A stretch of DNA of 41,873 bases from Candidatus Poribacteria bacterium. Its GTDB lineage: Bacteria > Poribacteria > WGA-4E > WGA-3G. The first letter of the stretch is position 1. Each line of letters opens with the position of its first letter. Positions 1 to 8,272 of this stretch are shown piece by piece. Location of the stretch: assembly GCA_021295715.1 (NCBI GenBank), contig JAGWBV010000013.1, positions 54,918 to 96,790 on the forward strand, written 5' to 3'. The position numbers were made by a program, and so were the translations under genes. A model generated the notes under the pieces. That model ran no database searches. It was not told the origin of the DNA and saw only the letters and a program-made list of their open reading frames with translations.

Positions 1-99
1 CGCCCGATTTTGTCGGGTTTCACTCCGTTCTACCTGCAGGAAATACCCAATCAAAAACACCTACAAAAAGTCAAAATAATGTTGACAAACTACTAGTCG

Positions 100-957
100 T
101 TACCACATTTCAAGCCATTGTGTAACGGGTGTCACGGGCTGCGTTTCGCTACGGATAACCCACTTGAAATCGGGGTCCTGCCAGTAAATTGTGCCCGGAT
201 GATCCCCGTCACGGAGATAACGGATGTCAATCGCCCAACGGACGATTTCGCTTGTGGTATGCGGCAGAGATCGGTGGAGCGTCAGATTGTGGAACACTAA
301 GGCATCTCCTAATTCCATTGGGCATGTCACGACACGAGAATTCTCGATAAGCTCATCCATCACCTCGAGAAACTTCCCTTCCCGTTCTTCTGTGTGATGG
401 TTTACCACACCTAACCGATGCGAACCTGCAACCACTTGCAAACAACCGTTGCTCTCATCTACTGGCACCAACGGTATCCATGCAGTCGGAATGAGCGAAG
501 TTTCACTCACAGTGCCGAAATAGCCACTGTCTTGATGCCACGGGACAACAGTCAATTGCTGACCGGGTAGTTTCGGACGGGCATTGAAGACGGGATGTCC
601 GATCACATCCGTGCCTGTGAGTTGACCGATAGCGTCCACGAGACGCGGGGCGTGGTGCAGCTCGAAAACCTCCGGTGTCGCAACTTGGTTACGCCACGAG
701 CGACCGAAGCGACTGGCGTGTTCACCAGCGACTTGCGTAAATCGCGTTTCAAACGGGAGGTCTGATCCTTCATCTTCAATAATCCCGTCCGCTTTCAATT
801 CACGAATTATGCCGTCTACCACGCCAGCAAAACTGTCCCGCACACCATTGATGGCAGATTCTGGGACAACGTCTTTTAGGAGTAAATATCCGTCGTTTTC
901 CCACTGATCCATCTGTTCAGATGATAGCGGGGTCGGCTGTTTTTGATTGATATTCAT
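100..957 (-). CDS. Phytanoyl-CoA dioxygenase (PhyH) family protein
   Basis: This is a predicted Fe(II)/2-oxoglutarate-dependent oxygenase of 285 residues. The iron-binding facial triad is visible as H141-Q-D143 (in the block PWHQD) and a distal H228 in LTLHRS; R240 is a candidate 2-oxoglutarate carboxylate ligand. The substrate cannot be read from the sequence. In this family small hydroxylations or halogenation-like chemistry on acyl or secondary-metabolite substrates are known. The start is set at the ATG at 957. A GTG at 966 adds three residues, and neither has a clear Shine-Dalgarno sequence. It stands alone, divergent from the gene at 1285. It is one of three PhyH-like genes in the window and only distantly similar to the other two. 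Confidence 0.88.
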   Translation of the reverse strand: MNINQKQPTPLSSEQMDQWENDGYLLLKDVVPESAINGVRDSFAGVVDGIIRELKADGIIEDEGSDLPFETRFTQVAGEHASRFGRSWRNQVATPEVFELHHAPRLVDAIGQLTGTDVIGHPVFNARPKLPGQQLTVVPWHQDSGYFGTVSETSLIPTAWIPLVPVDESNGCLQVVAGSHRLGVVNHHTEEREGKFLEVMDELIENSRVVTCPMELGDALVFHNLTLHRSLPHTTSEIVRWAIDIRYLRDGDHPGTIYWQDPDFKWVIRSETQPVTPVTQWLEMW

Positions 958-966
958 TTTTTTCAC

Positions 967-1284
967 GTTAATTTATCTATTCTAAAGTTCGGGCAATTTT
1001 GAGAATTAAAATGACATAGCAGAAAAAAGATCGTAGAAATCATAGCACACCTGACGAAAAAAGTCAAATAAGGGAACTATAGTAGATTAGGTTGAATGTG
1101 TGAAATCCAACACGTAACTGACAACTATGGTAAACTTCAGAATTAATTGTACACTCTGCACCGGCGAGATGAGAAACCTCGCCTACCAAGGGAGGGGAGA
1201 ATGTCTGCTTATTTTCCTGATTTACCATAAAAATTGACATTTCGTCTGGAAAATGCTACGCTACACACCAAAGGAGGACGCAGA
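967..1284. other. Intergenic region with a repeat and a possible promoter
   Basis: No gene is seen in this 318-base stretch. It holds a degenerate copy of the dispersed hairpin family near 1130-1190 (stem GGCGAG at 1163-1168 with CTCGCC at 1178-1183). The flank around 1138-1160 closely resembles that at 13030-13052. A possible promoter for the downstream gene lies at 1234-1262. Confidence 0.6.
1234..1262 (+). promoter_or_regulatory. Possible sigma-70 promoter for the dimethylformamidase-like gene
   Basis: A perfect -35 box TTGACA (1234-1239) is followed by a 17-base spacer and a weak -10 box TACGCT (1257-1262). Transcription would start near 1269, just before the ribosome-binding site AAGGAGG at 1271-1277. 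The -10 match is poor, so this is tentative. Confidence 0.35.
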
Positions 1285-2658
1285 ATGGCAACTTTAACGC
1301 AAACCGAGAACCAAATCAGACCGCTGTATATTGACGGATACACCCACCAACTGAGTTACGCCCCCGGTGAAGAAATCGCTTTCCACATCTCAACGAGTGC
1401 GGAGAACTATTCACTTGAGATCGCTCGTATCGGTGCAACACGCGAAGTCGTCTGGCGTCAAGCAGAACTCCCCGGTAAAGCACAGCCAATCCCCGCAGAT
1501 GCGTCATCGCAGGGATGTGGGTGGTCGCCCATTTTTACGCTCGAAGTGCCTGACACGTGGCAAAGTGGATATTACGAAGGCATCCTCCGTGCGACTGATG
1601 GCGGTGGCGCACAGGTCTATAGAAATCATCGCACGGCTGAAAGCACACTCTTCTTTATTGTCCGTCCTGCGAAACCCGGAGCGAATACGCCTATCCTGCT
1701 TCAACTCTCTACGAACACTTATAACGCCTACAACAACTGGGCTGGCTTTAGTCTTTACGGGTTTCACGGGGCGAGCAAGATACAGGGGAATCGCGTCTCG
1801 TTCGATCGACCCACCCGCGGGATCTTCAGTAACTGGGAAGCGGCTTTTATCGTCTGGGCGGAACAGAACGGGTATACGTTTGATTACGCTGCGAATTCCG
1901 ATCTGGAATTCCACCCTGAAATGTTGGAGCATTACAGACTTGTGTTGAGTGTCGGACACGATGAATACTGGTCTGCACCGATGCGTGATAACCTTGAGGC
2001 ATTTATTGCGAATGGCGGGAATGCCGCGTTTTTCAGTGGGAATTCTGTCTGTTGGCAGGTCCGCTCCGAGGATAACGGCAGAGCCCTCGTCTGCTGGAAG
2101 CAAACCTACAACCAAGACCCGGTTTATAAGACCGATGACCACAGTAATCTCAGCACGCTCTGGAGTCACTATCTGGTAGGTCGTCCTGAGAACGAGTTGA
2201 CCGGCGTTGGCTTTCTGCAAGGCGGTTATCACCTGAGTCACGGACAGTTTATGGACGGTCCGGGGGAATACACCGTCCATCGTCCAGAGCATTGGATATT
2301 TGAGGGGACAAATCTTTCGCGAGATGATACTTTCGGTGGCGAAAACACGATTGTCGGCTACGAATGCGATGGATGCGAGTGGAGCCTTATAGACGGTTTA
2401 CCAGTCCCGACCTATCAAGACGGCACGCCTGAAGGTTTCACGATCCTCGCGACGGCTCCTGTCCGTTGGCATCCAGACGATTGTGAGTGGTATGAACGCT
2501 GGGAAAGAGGAAGAACCGGTGCTGCGACGATGGGCATCTATACAAAAGGCGGGACTGTCTTTACTGCCGCCACAACTGACTGGTCGCACGGATTGGCGGG
2601 TGGCGATGCGATGGTTGAACGCATTACACACAATATCCTTCAACGGCTTGCAGAATAA
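1285..2658 (+). CDS. N,N-dimethylformamidase beta-subunit-like protein
   Basis: This 457-residue protein resembles the large (beta) subunit of N,N-dimethylformamidase and its uncharacterised relatives. Recognisable blocks are LSVGHDEYWS and GGNAAFFSGNSVCWQVR in the middle, with a C-terminal block TDWSHGLAGGD. Characterised dimethylformamidase hydrolyses dimethylformamide with an iron centre and needs a small alpha subunit. No alpha subunit is seen nearby, so the substrate here is unknown. The start at 1285 is chosen because AAGGAGG lies 7 bases upstream (1271-1277); a longer open frame from a TTG at 1234 would run through the ribosome-binding site. It converges with the ABC permease gene ending at 2680, with a 21-base gap. 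Confidence 0.8.
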   Translation: MATLTQTENQIRPLYIDGYTHQLSYAPGEEIAFHISTSAENYSLEIARIGATREVVWRQAELPGKAQPIPADASSQGCGWSPIFTLEVPDTWQSGYYEGILRATDGGGAQVYRNHRTAESTLFFIVRPAKPGANTPILLQLSTNTYNAYNNWAGFSLYGFHGASKIQGNRVSFDRPTRGIFSNWEAAFIVWAEQNGYTFDYAANSDLEFHPEMLEHYRLVLSVGHDEYWSAPMRDNLEAFIANGGNAAFFSGNSVCWQVRSEDNGRALVCWKQTYNQDPVYKTDDHSNLSTLWSHYLVGRPENELTGVGFLQGGYHLSHGQFMDGPGEYTVHRPEHWIFEGTNLSRDDTFGGENTIVGYECDGCEWSLIDGLPVPTYQDGTPEGFTILATAPVRWHPDDCEWYERWERGRTGAATMGIYTKGGTVFTAATTDWSHGLAGGDAMVERITHNILQRLAE

Positions 2659-2679
2659 GCACGCATGTTATTGTTGCGG

Positions 2680-4128
2680 TTATATCTCTTTGCGCTGAAA
2701 TGAGACGTGCGCCGCTGCAAATAACACTGTAAAAAAGAGCAATAACAGCATCATGTCCAGAATCGCACCCTTGAAGGCATCCTCTAAACGCACCCGGTCC
2801 TGAAATTTAGGAATGCTTTCAAAGGGAACAGGCTTATCGGACATGCCTTCTCTAACAAAGAGGACGTGTAGGCTGTCTGGATCCGATCGGTCAGCTGAGA
2901 TAAGGAAATCGTTGAATTCATCGGCATAACGCTCGGCATTTTTCAAGAAATTCAGATGTCTTTGGAACCCGGTTCCAGCGAGAGATTCAATTGCGTACTG
3001 GGCAATCGCAGTCGGTGAGATTCGATTGAATTCTCTTGCAATCTGAATTTGGTTTATTTGTGCATTTAGGTACGCTTTATTTAACTTTGTCCCTTCTCTC
3101 GCCTCCTCACTTAGAAACTCTGCCCAGAGCAATGTTGCTGGTGTCGGTGGATGGACGCGAGTTGGGGCTTCGGCATCTAACCCACGCGCTTTGTAGCGTC
3201 CTAAGAGTCCATCATGTATGAAATACGCTGGACTGGGGTCGCCGCGGACCGACGGCCGGTTCAATCCACCCATGATTGTGCCAAGCATTGATGGGACGAG
3301 GATAACCCAAATCACCCATACAAGCAACAGAATTACGAGGCTTGTTGAGGCGTTGTTAACGAGCGTGGATATGAAGATCCCTAAGGCAATAAAGACAGAG
3401 ATATATACCAAACCTACAACGAAAATACTGCCGATTCTGCTCCATTCTTGGACACTGAGTTGAAGCACTCCAGAGAGATATAGTAGTAGGACATTAACCA
3501 AGACACCACTTGTAAACACGGTACCGAGACTGATAAAACTGCTTAAGAATTTACCGGTGAGTACTGTCCGACGCGCAACAGAATTGGATAACGTCAATCG
3601 AAGCGTTCCATGCGCCACTTCACCCGAAATCGCGTCGAATGTAAAAACAAGCGCGAGGAAACTGAGGACATTGGAAATGATGAGGATCCAGTCGATTTTT
3701 AAAAACGTTGGGAAAATGTCTGTCGCCTTCATTGGTGGAAACCCACCATATTTCAATCTCCATATACCAGAGACGCTATAAGATTTTCCATCAATAACAG
3801 GATTTCTTCCCCATCCTGCGCGCTTCCCTGATGCAAGCCTTGGCAGATTATTTTCGCTACCGTGTGCACAGAAAGAGAGCGGTGAAGGTTTCTTGTGAAG
3901 TTCGCCGGGACCATCTACAACGAGTTTATAGAGATTGCCGCTATTCTGTTCCAGTTTTGCCAAGTACACTGAAACCTCACGTCCATACTCTGCTTGTTGA
4001 GTTTTAGAATCGTCAATGTGGCCCAAGGCGTTGACAATCATCAGAAAGACAGTGAGGAACATCGCGAATGCGAAGCGGAGACTGCTCATCTGTTCAAATA
4101 ATTCCCGTTTCACAATATGCCAGAGCAT
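2680..4128 (-). CDS. ABC-2 type transporter permease, second of a pair
   Basis: A 482-residue membrane protein with an N-terminal transmembrane anchor (about residues 20-36), a large extracytoplasmic region, a block of five or so hydrophobic segments in the middle, a second soluble region, and a last membrane segment before the C-terminal RKEI. The signature FDAISGEVAHGTLRLTLS matches the cytoplasmic loop of ABC-2 permeases that contacts the ATPase (compare AGEREAGTLRLML in the paralogue). It begins one base after the stop of the upstream paralogue, with AGGAGA just before its ATG, so translation is probably coupled. The exported substrate is unknown and no ATPase gene is in the window. Confidence 0.82.
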   Translation of the reverse strand: MLWHIVKRELFEQMSSLRFAFAMFLTVFLMIVNALGHIDDSKTQQAEYGREVSVYLAKLEQNSGNLYKLVVDGPGELHKKPSPLSFCAHGSENNLPRLASGKRAGWGRNPVIDGKSYSVSGIWRLKYGGFPPMKATDIFPTFLKIDWILIISNVLSFLALVFTFDAISGEVAHGTLRLTLSNSVARRTVLTGKFLSSFISLGTVFTSGVLVNVLLLYLSGVLQLSVQEWSRIGSIFVVGLVYISVFIALGIFISTLVNNASTSLVILLLVWVIWVILVPSMLGTIMGGLNRPSVRGDPSPAYFIHDGLLGRYKARGLDAEAPTRVHPPTPATLLWAEFLSEEAREGTKLNKAYLNAQINQIQIAREFNRISPTAIAQYAIESLAGTGFQRHLNFLKNAERYADEFNDFLISADRSDPDSLHVLFVREGMSDKPVPFESIPKFQDRVRLEDAFKGAILDMMLLLLFFTVLFAAAHVSFQRKEI

Positions 4129-4129
4129 C

Positions 4130-5578
4130 TTATATCTCCTGCCTGCTGAAAACAGTGAAGGCTATCATAAATAGCAACGGGTTAAGGATGAAAAGCATTA
4201 GCAAATCGGGTAAGGCACGGTTGGCATTGCCCAAAGCATTCGGTGGACGATAAGAAAACCTTGGTACATCATCCCAACTGGCATTGCCTTTGTCGCTGGC
4301 AAACCACAACCGTGAACTGAACGCCTTTTTTCCGTAAAAATAGTCTAACACCGCTTGACGGTACTGTCTGGCTTGCTTGAAGAAATCCTCCGCCCGGAAC
4401 AATCCGGTACCTGCCCAAGCCTCTGTTGTGAGTTGATACAGTCCGGTAGGTGAAAACCTCAGAGTATTCCGTGCTACGGCGTATTTTCGGAGGTAAGTCT
4501 CGGCAAACGCGTGCTTTCTCACCGACCAGATTTTTTCTCCTGTACGAATACGGAGCGGCACTAAAAACTGGTAATAGGCTTTAGCAGCAGAGATTGCCGG
4601 TTCAAACTCTGGTGCAATGTAGGAGCAGTCTCTGGAACGGTTAGTCCGGCCATGCGACCCGGTGGCCGGGACCTTTTCAAGCGGGTCGCGCTGTTGCTCT
4701 ACCTCCCGATAGAATTGTTCCCAAATTTGGTCAATTTCGCGATTCGTCTGCTCCAGTTTTTCTTCTATATCAACGAAGCGATTTACCATGAAGAGGCTTA
4801 CATTCGGGTAAATGAACGTAAAGGCTATCCACACGAAGATTGAAAGGATCAGCGATGTCGCTATATGACGTGTCACGCTTGAGATGAGTAAGCCGATCAA
4901 GTAGAAAGTTGAGACATAGACAAGGGAAGCCACAAAGATGCCGCCGATTCGGATAAAGTCATCAAACTTGTAATGCGTAACCCCAGATAGGAGTTGGAAT
5001 ACCAGGGCAAATAAGAAACTGAGAAGAAACGGCAGGAGAAGACACACCATCGCTCCCATATATTTTGAGAAAAGAATTAAACCACGACTTACTGAATTTG
5101 CGAGCATAAGACGCAAGGTGCCAGCCTCACGCTCGCCTGCTATTGCATCGTAGGCGAAAACGAGTGCGAGTAGACTCAAAAGAATCTGGAAGATGGAGAC
5201 AATATCCAGTTCTGCAAGAAGGCGTTGAAATGGGTTATCATAATCCGAGTCGCGATGGGATTTCCAGAGGTATGGCACCTCACCACGGAGAATCCGAACG
5301 GAACTTGCTGCGCGCTTTTCAAGTCCTTGGTTGAAAATACTCAACGGATTGGGAGGTTTATCCAATTCTGGTCTAAAGTACGAATAAGTTTTGGCACTGA
5401 AGTTACTCTGATGGTGTTTTATGACATCCGCGTTATAGCGAGCCAATCGCCGAGCGTAATCGTTTGTTAAGACGATGGTACTCGCCAGTACCAACAAAAG
5501 GCATGCGATAACCGCCACACAGAAGCGAAATGTCATAAGATTGGTCAAAATTTCGCGTCGAGTCAGCGTCCAAAGCAT
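4130..5578 (-). CDS. ABC-2 type transporter permease, first of a pair
   Basis: A 482-residue paralogue, the same length as the next gene. It has the same architecture: N-terminal anchor starting MLWTLTRREI, long extracytoplasmic segment, central membrane block with AGEREAGTLRLML, second soluble segment and a final membrane helix ending SRQEI. The open frame extends upstream to 5683, but the ATG at 5578 aligns with the paralogue start (MLWHIVKREL) and has AAAGGAGG upstream, at a rather long 12-base spacing. A promoter is seen at 5654-5683. The pair probably forms a heterodimeric permease whose ATPase is encoded elsewhere. Confidence 0.82.
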   Translation of the reverse strand: MLWTLTRREILTNLMTFRFCVAVIACLLLVLASTIVLTNDYARRLARYNADVIKHHQSNFSAKTYSYFRPELDKPPNPLSIFNQGLEKRAASSVRILRGEVPYLWKSHRDSDYDNPFQRLLAELDIVSIFQILLSLLALVFAYDAIAGEREAGTLRLMLANSVSRGLILFSKYMGAMVCLLLPFLLSFLFALVFQLLSGVTHYKFDDFIRIGGIFVASLVYVSTFYLIGLLISSVTRHIATSLILSIFVWIAFTFIYPNVSLFMVNRFVDIEEKLEQTNREIDQIWEQFYREVEQQRDPLEKVPATGSHGRTNRSRDCSYIAPEFEPAISAAKAYYQFLVPLRIRTGEKIWSVRKHAFAETYLRKYAVARNTLRFSPTGLYQLTTEAWAGTGLFRAEDFFKQARQYRQAVLDYFYGKKAFSSRLWFASDKGNASWDDVPRFSYRPPNALGNANRALPDLLMLFILNPLLFMIAFTVFSRQEI

Positions 5579-5653
5579 TATGAGGTGTAGCCTCCTTTGA
5601 TACAATTTCCACTTATACATCTGTTTGGATGCACTTTTCAAGCGTTTATCAGC

Positions 5654-5683
5654 ATTATAGCATACTGCTACAACTCGCCTCAA
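5654..5683 (-). promoter_or_regulatory. Promoter for the ABC permease pair
   Basis: On the minus strand, -35 TTGAGG (5678-5683), an 18-base spacer and a perfect -10 TATAAT (5654-5659) preceded by TGC (extended -10). The predicted 5' leader is about 70 bases. Confidence 0.5.
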
Positions 5684-5888
5684 TTAGGATTACTTAGCCT
5701 TTCATGCTTCAAGTCTGTTTATAGCAGGGAAACCATTTATTGCCACGTCAACACACATTGAGAACGTGCGATGAATCGCACTACTACAAACATGCACACT
5801 CGTAGTTGGGAAATATTTTTTCGCGCATTTACCTAAGCAATCTAATAAATTTTTTAATCCGAATGTCGGTAGTCTCAATTGAAATGTG

Positions 5889-5917
5889 TTGCCAATTCTA
5901 TGATGACGTGCTATTCT
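5889..5917 (+). promoter_or_regulatory. Promoter placed for a leaderless radical SAM mRNA
   Basis: TTGCCA (5889-5894), a 17-base spacer and TATTCT (5912-5917). Transcription would start about 7 bases further on, at 5924-5925, which is the A of the ATG itself. No Shine-Dalgarno sequence is present upstream of that ATG, which supports a leaderless or nearly leaderless message. Confidence 0.45.
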
Positions 5918-5924
5918 ATTTAGT

Positions 5925-7322
5925 ATGGAAACGCAAGCGCGAACCTCCTCAGTGATACAGGACCCCGGTGCAGTCCTCCTAATCTCCTGCTACGAACTCG
6001 GACACCGACCGATCGGGCTCTCTCGTCCGCTTCGTGCCCTTGAATCGGCAGGATTCGCTCCAGAGGTAATTGATATTGCTGTCGAACCACTGGATATCGA
6101 AAAGGTCGAGCGCGCACGTTTCATCGGTATCTCCGTCCCGATGCATACTGCCTTGCGATTAGGGGTTCATCTCTTGCACCGGATACGAGAAATCAATTCG
6201 GATGCCTCTATTTGCATGTACGGACTCTACGCAACGCTTAACGCCGATTATCTGCTTTCACACGGTGTCGATTTTTGCATCGCGGGTACAGATCCAACGC
6301 AACTCATCGCGCTGGTGGAATCTCTGGCGAAAGAAGAACAGTCTGAGGAGCCGGCATTCGATTTCCTTGCGGAATTACAACCGCTGGAAACATACGCGCA
6401 TTTTGAGGACGAAGATGAGATCCGAACTGTCGGTTATACCGAGACGACACACGGGTGTAAGCACCTCTGTACGCATTGCCCGATTCCGCCAGTCTACAAC
6501 GGCAAGTTTCTCGCTGTGCGACGCGACATTGTACTCGCTGAAATACAGGAACAGGTCGTGGAAGGTGCGACACACATCACCTTTGGCGACCCAGATTTTC
6601 TCAACGGTCCAACGCACGGACTCCGCATTCTCCGCGCGATGCACGAGGCTTTTCCAAGCCTCACCTTCGACTTTACAACCAAGATCGAGCACATTCTGAA
6701 AAACAGAGAACACTTTTCAGAATTCGCGCACCTTGGATGCCGGTTCGTCATCTCCGCGGTTGAAACGCTAAACGAACAGGTGCTGACGATCTTAGAGAAG
6801 CATCACACGCACCCGGATGTAGCGGAAGCGGTTGACATCGTTCACGGAGCAGGCATCGCGTTGCGTCCGACATGGGTGCCGTTCACGCCGTGGACGACCT
6901 TAGATGATTACCTCGAAATCTTTGAGTTTATTGATACACATGGTCTTGTGTATCACGTAGATCCGGTGCAGTTCGCCGTTCGATTGTTAATCCCGCCCGG
7001 TTCATACCTGCTCAAGCGTTCCGAAACGAAAGAACTTTCACTCACACTTGACGAAGCCGCCTTTAGTTATACGTGGGCACACCCCGATGCTCGAATGGAC
7101 GAACTTCATAAAACGGTTAATGCCCTCGTTGAAAGCGACGCGCGAGCCGGTGTTGACGCGCTGAAGACCTTTTATCGGATATGGACACTCGCCGCCGATA
7201 TGCAAGGGCAGTCTCCACCAACACAGAGAAAAGAAGCGCATTTACCCGCGCCACGTCTCACCGAAGCATGGTTCTGCTGAGCAGAACCTACCGATGGGCA
7301 GTTTGCCCCAATGCATGTTTAG
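5925..7322 (+). CDS. CUAEP-tail radical SAM selenoprotein, with UGA at 7278 read as selenocysteine
   Basis: A B12-binding-type radical SAM enzyme. Residues 1-135 resemble a cobalamin-binding-like domain, and the radical SAM domain carries the iron-sulfur motif C178-x3-C182-x2-C185 (GCKHLCTHCPI), followed by THITFGDPDFLNGP. A simple reading ends at the UGA at 7278-7280, after RLTEAWFC. Reading it as selenocysteine gives Cys451-Sec452-Ala-Glu-Pro and 10 more residues to a TAG at 7320-7322, 465 residues in all. The C-U/C-A-E-P tail is the defining mark of the CUAEP/CCAEP-tail radical SAM family as I recall it. A SECIS-like hairpin follows the UGA. The reaction and substrate are not known. The next gene, DUF169, is a likely partner. 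The start at 5925 has no Shine-Dalgarno sequence. Confidence 0.85.
7270..7308 (+). promoter_or_regulatory. Candidate bacterial SECIS element and UGA-centred palindrome
   Basis: Downstream of the UGA (7278-7280) a 5-base-pair hairpin, GGGCA (7296-7300) with TGCCC (7304-7308), closes a 3-base loop GTT that begins with G. The loop lies 20 bases after the UGA. This fits the bacterial SECIS consensus as I recall it (small apical loop with an early G, roughly 16-37 bases from the UGA). In addition the UGA is the loop of a perfect 8-base-pair palindrome (GGTTCTGC at 7270-7277 and GCAGAACC at 7281-7288). The two stems do not overlap. Confidence 0.6.
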
Positions 7323-7341
7323 AAATGGATGTCCCAGTTAT

Positions 7342-7388
7342 CTATTAGCCAAAATGCGTAAGTCCAACCAACGGGCGGACTGGCTATA
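7342..7388 (+). other. Hairpin between the radical SAM and DUF169 genes
   Basis: TAGCC and AGTCC on the left can pair with GGACT and GGCTA on the right, giving a two-part stem with a bulge on the left arm. No run of T follows, so it is not a typical terminator. It could be a processing or partial attenuation site within a shared transcript. Confidence 0.3.
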
Positions 7389-7446
7389 CGGCGAACGACC
7401 TTCATACTAAACACCACTCAACCGAACCGCAAGGAAAATTAAAAAT

Positions 7447-8133
7447 ATGTCAGAACAAATTCAACAATTGCTTAATTTGGAAACAGTCCCTGTTGCCGTA
7501 ACATTTCACGATGCCCAACCAGATGGCGTTTCCCGTGTGGAAAAGGTTGAAGCCTCCGGTTGCACCTATTGGCGACGCGCAGCAGAAGGCAAAACTTTCT
7601 ATACGGAAGCCTCCGACCATTACAACTGTCCGATCGGGTGCTATACACACAACGTTGAGTTACCCCCTAAGCAAATGGAGGAACTCGAAAACACGCTCGG
7701 ACTGATGGGCGAACTCGGCTACATCGCTATGGAAGAAGTCCCCGGTATCCCAAAACGGGAAACGCCTTTCAAAAGTGCGGTCTATGCCCCGCTATCAGAT
7801 GCGACTGACACGCCTGATGTCGTCATCATCTCTGGCACGCCAAGACAGATGATGCTTTTGGCGGAAGCCGCAACCGCTGCGGGTATTGGTACAGAAGATA
7901 GCATCATGGGACGCCCGACGTGTGCAGCGGTTCCTGCTGTCATACAAGGCGGACGGAGTGTAAGTAGTTTGGGGTGTATCGGCAACCGCGTCTACACTGC
8001 TCTCTCTGACGACGACTTCTATTTCGCCTTTCCCGGCAAACACATCGACGCGCTCATTGAAAAGTTGGAAACGATTGTGAACGCGAATCAAGCGTTAGAG
8101 GAATATCATCAGCAACGCCAATCAGATTTTTAA
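7447..8133 (+). CDS. DUF169 family protein
   Basis: A 228-residue soluble protein matching the DUF169 (COG2043) pattern: an N-terminal VPVAVTF-like segment, the conserved cysteine block HYNCPIGCYTHNV at about residues 58-70, and GCIGNR near residue 180. No enzymatic activity is established for this family as far as I know. It follows the CUAEP-tail radical SAM gene in the same direction by 124 bases, which suggests a shared pathway. I recall the two families occurring together but cannot confirm it here. Its ribosome-binding site (AAGGAAAATTAAAAAT then ATG) is supplied by the recurrent leader motif. Confidence 0.82.
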   Translation: MSEQIQQLLNLETVPVAVTFHDAQPDGVSRVEKVEASGCTYWRRAAEGKTFYTEASDHYNCPIGCYTHNVELPPKQMEELENTLGLMGELGYIAMEEVPGIPKRETPFKSAVYAPLSDATDTPDVVIISGTPRQMMLLAEAATAAGIGTEDSIMGRPTCAAVPAVIQGGRSVSSLGCIGNRVYTALSDDDFYFAFPGKHIDALIEKLETIVNANQALEEYHQQRQSDF

Positions 8134-8250
8134 ACTTACCTTGCGGATTTTTAAACTTACCTTGCGGAGGAACAACGTGGGTTAAGACTATTGAGTGCGT
8201 TTCTTAAACCCGCCCTCCACTACGTTACGGGCTACGGTTTCGTTGCTAAT
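8125..8250 (-). repeat. Dispersed leader element, duplicated at its end
   Basis: A copy of the roughly 100-nt element whose end reads (on the minus strand) CGCAAGGTAAGTTTAAAAA. That end is present twice in tandem as exact 21-base units (8125-8145 and 8146-8166). The stop codon of the DUF169 gene lies inside the first unit. The far end (about 8204-8250) carries the shared block CCTCCACTACGTTACGGGCT and GCTAAT. Here the element points away from any start codon. Confidence 0.6.
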
Positions 8251-8272
8251 TTAATGTGGAGATTTGAACGTT

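Larger units (their letters stand above)
5579..5924. other. Divergent intergenic region
   Basis: No gene is seen between the divergent ABC permease and radical SAM genes. The region holds a promoter for each direction and a perfect 7-base-pair hairpin at 5766-5781 (GTGCGAT, loop GA, ATCGCAC). Confidence 0.6.

Noticed and set aside
130-170. Similarity of the PhyH gene 3' end to the distal block of the leader element
   Set aside because: Only short scattered matches within coding sequence that fits the protein; probably chance.
1504-2292. A 262-codon minus-strand frame opposite the dimethylformamidase-like gene
   Set aside because: It is antisense to a well-supported gene with clear motifs and a strong ribosome-binding site.
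7270-7288. The palindrome at the radical SAM stop as a simple terminator
   Set aside because: It has no T run after it and the stem is coding in the C-U-A-E-P reading. A repeat origin is still possible and is noted in the findings.
8125-8166. The two 21-base direct units as a CRISPR array
   Set aside because: Only two units with no spacer between them; explained by duplication of the leader-element end.
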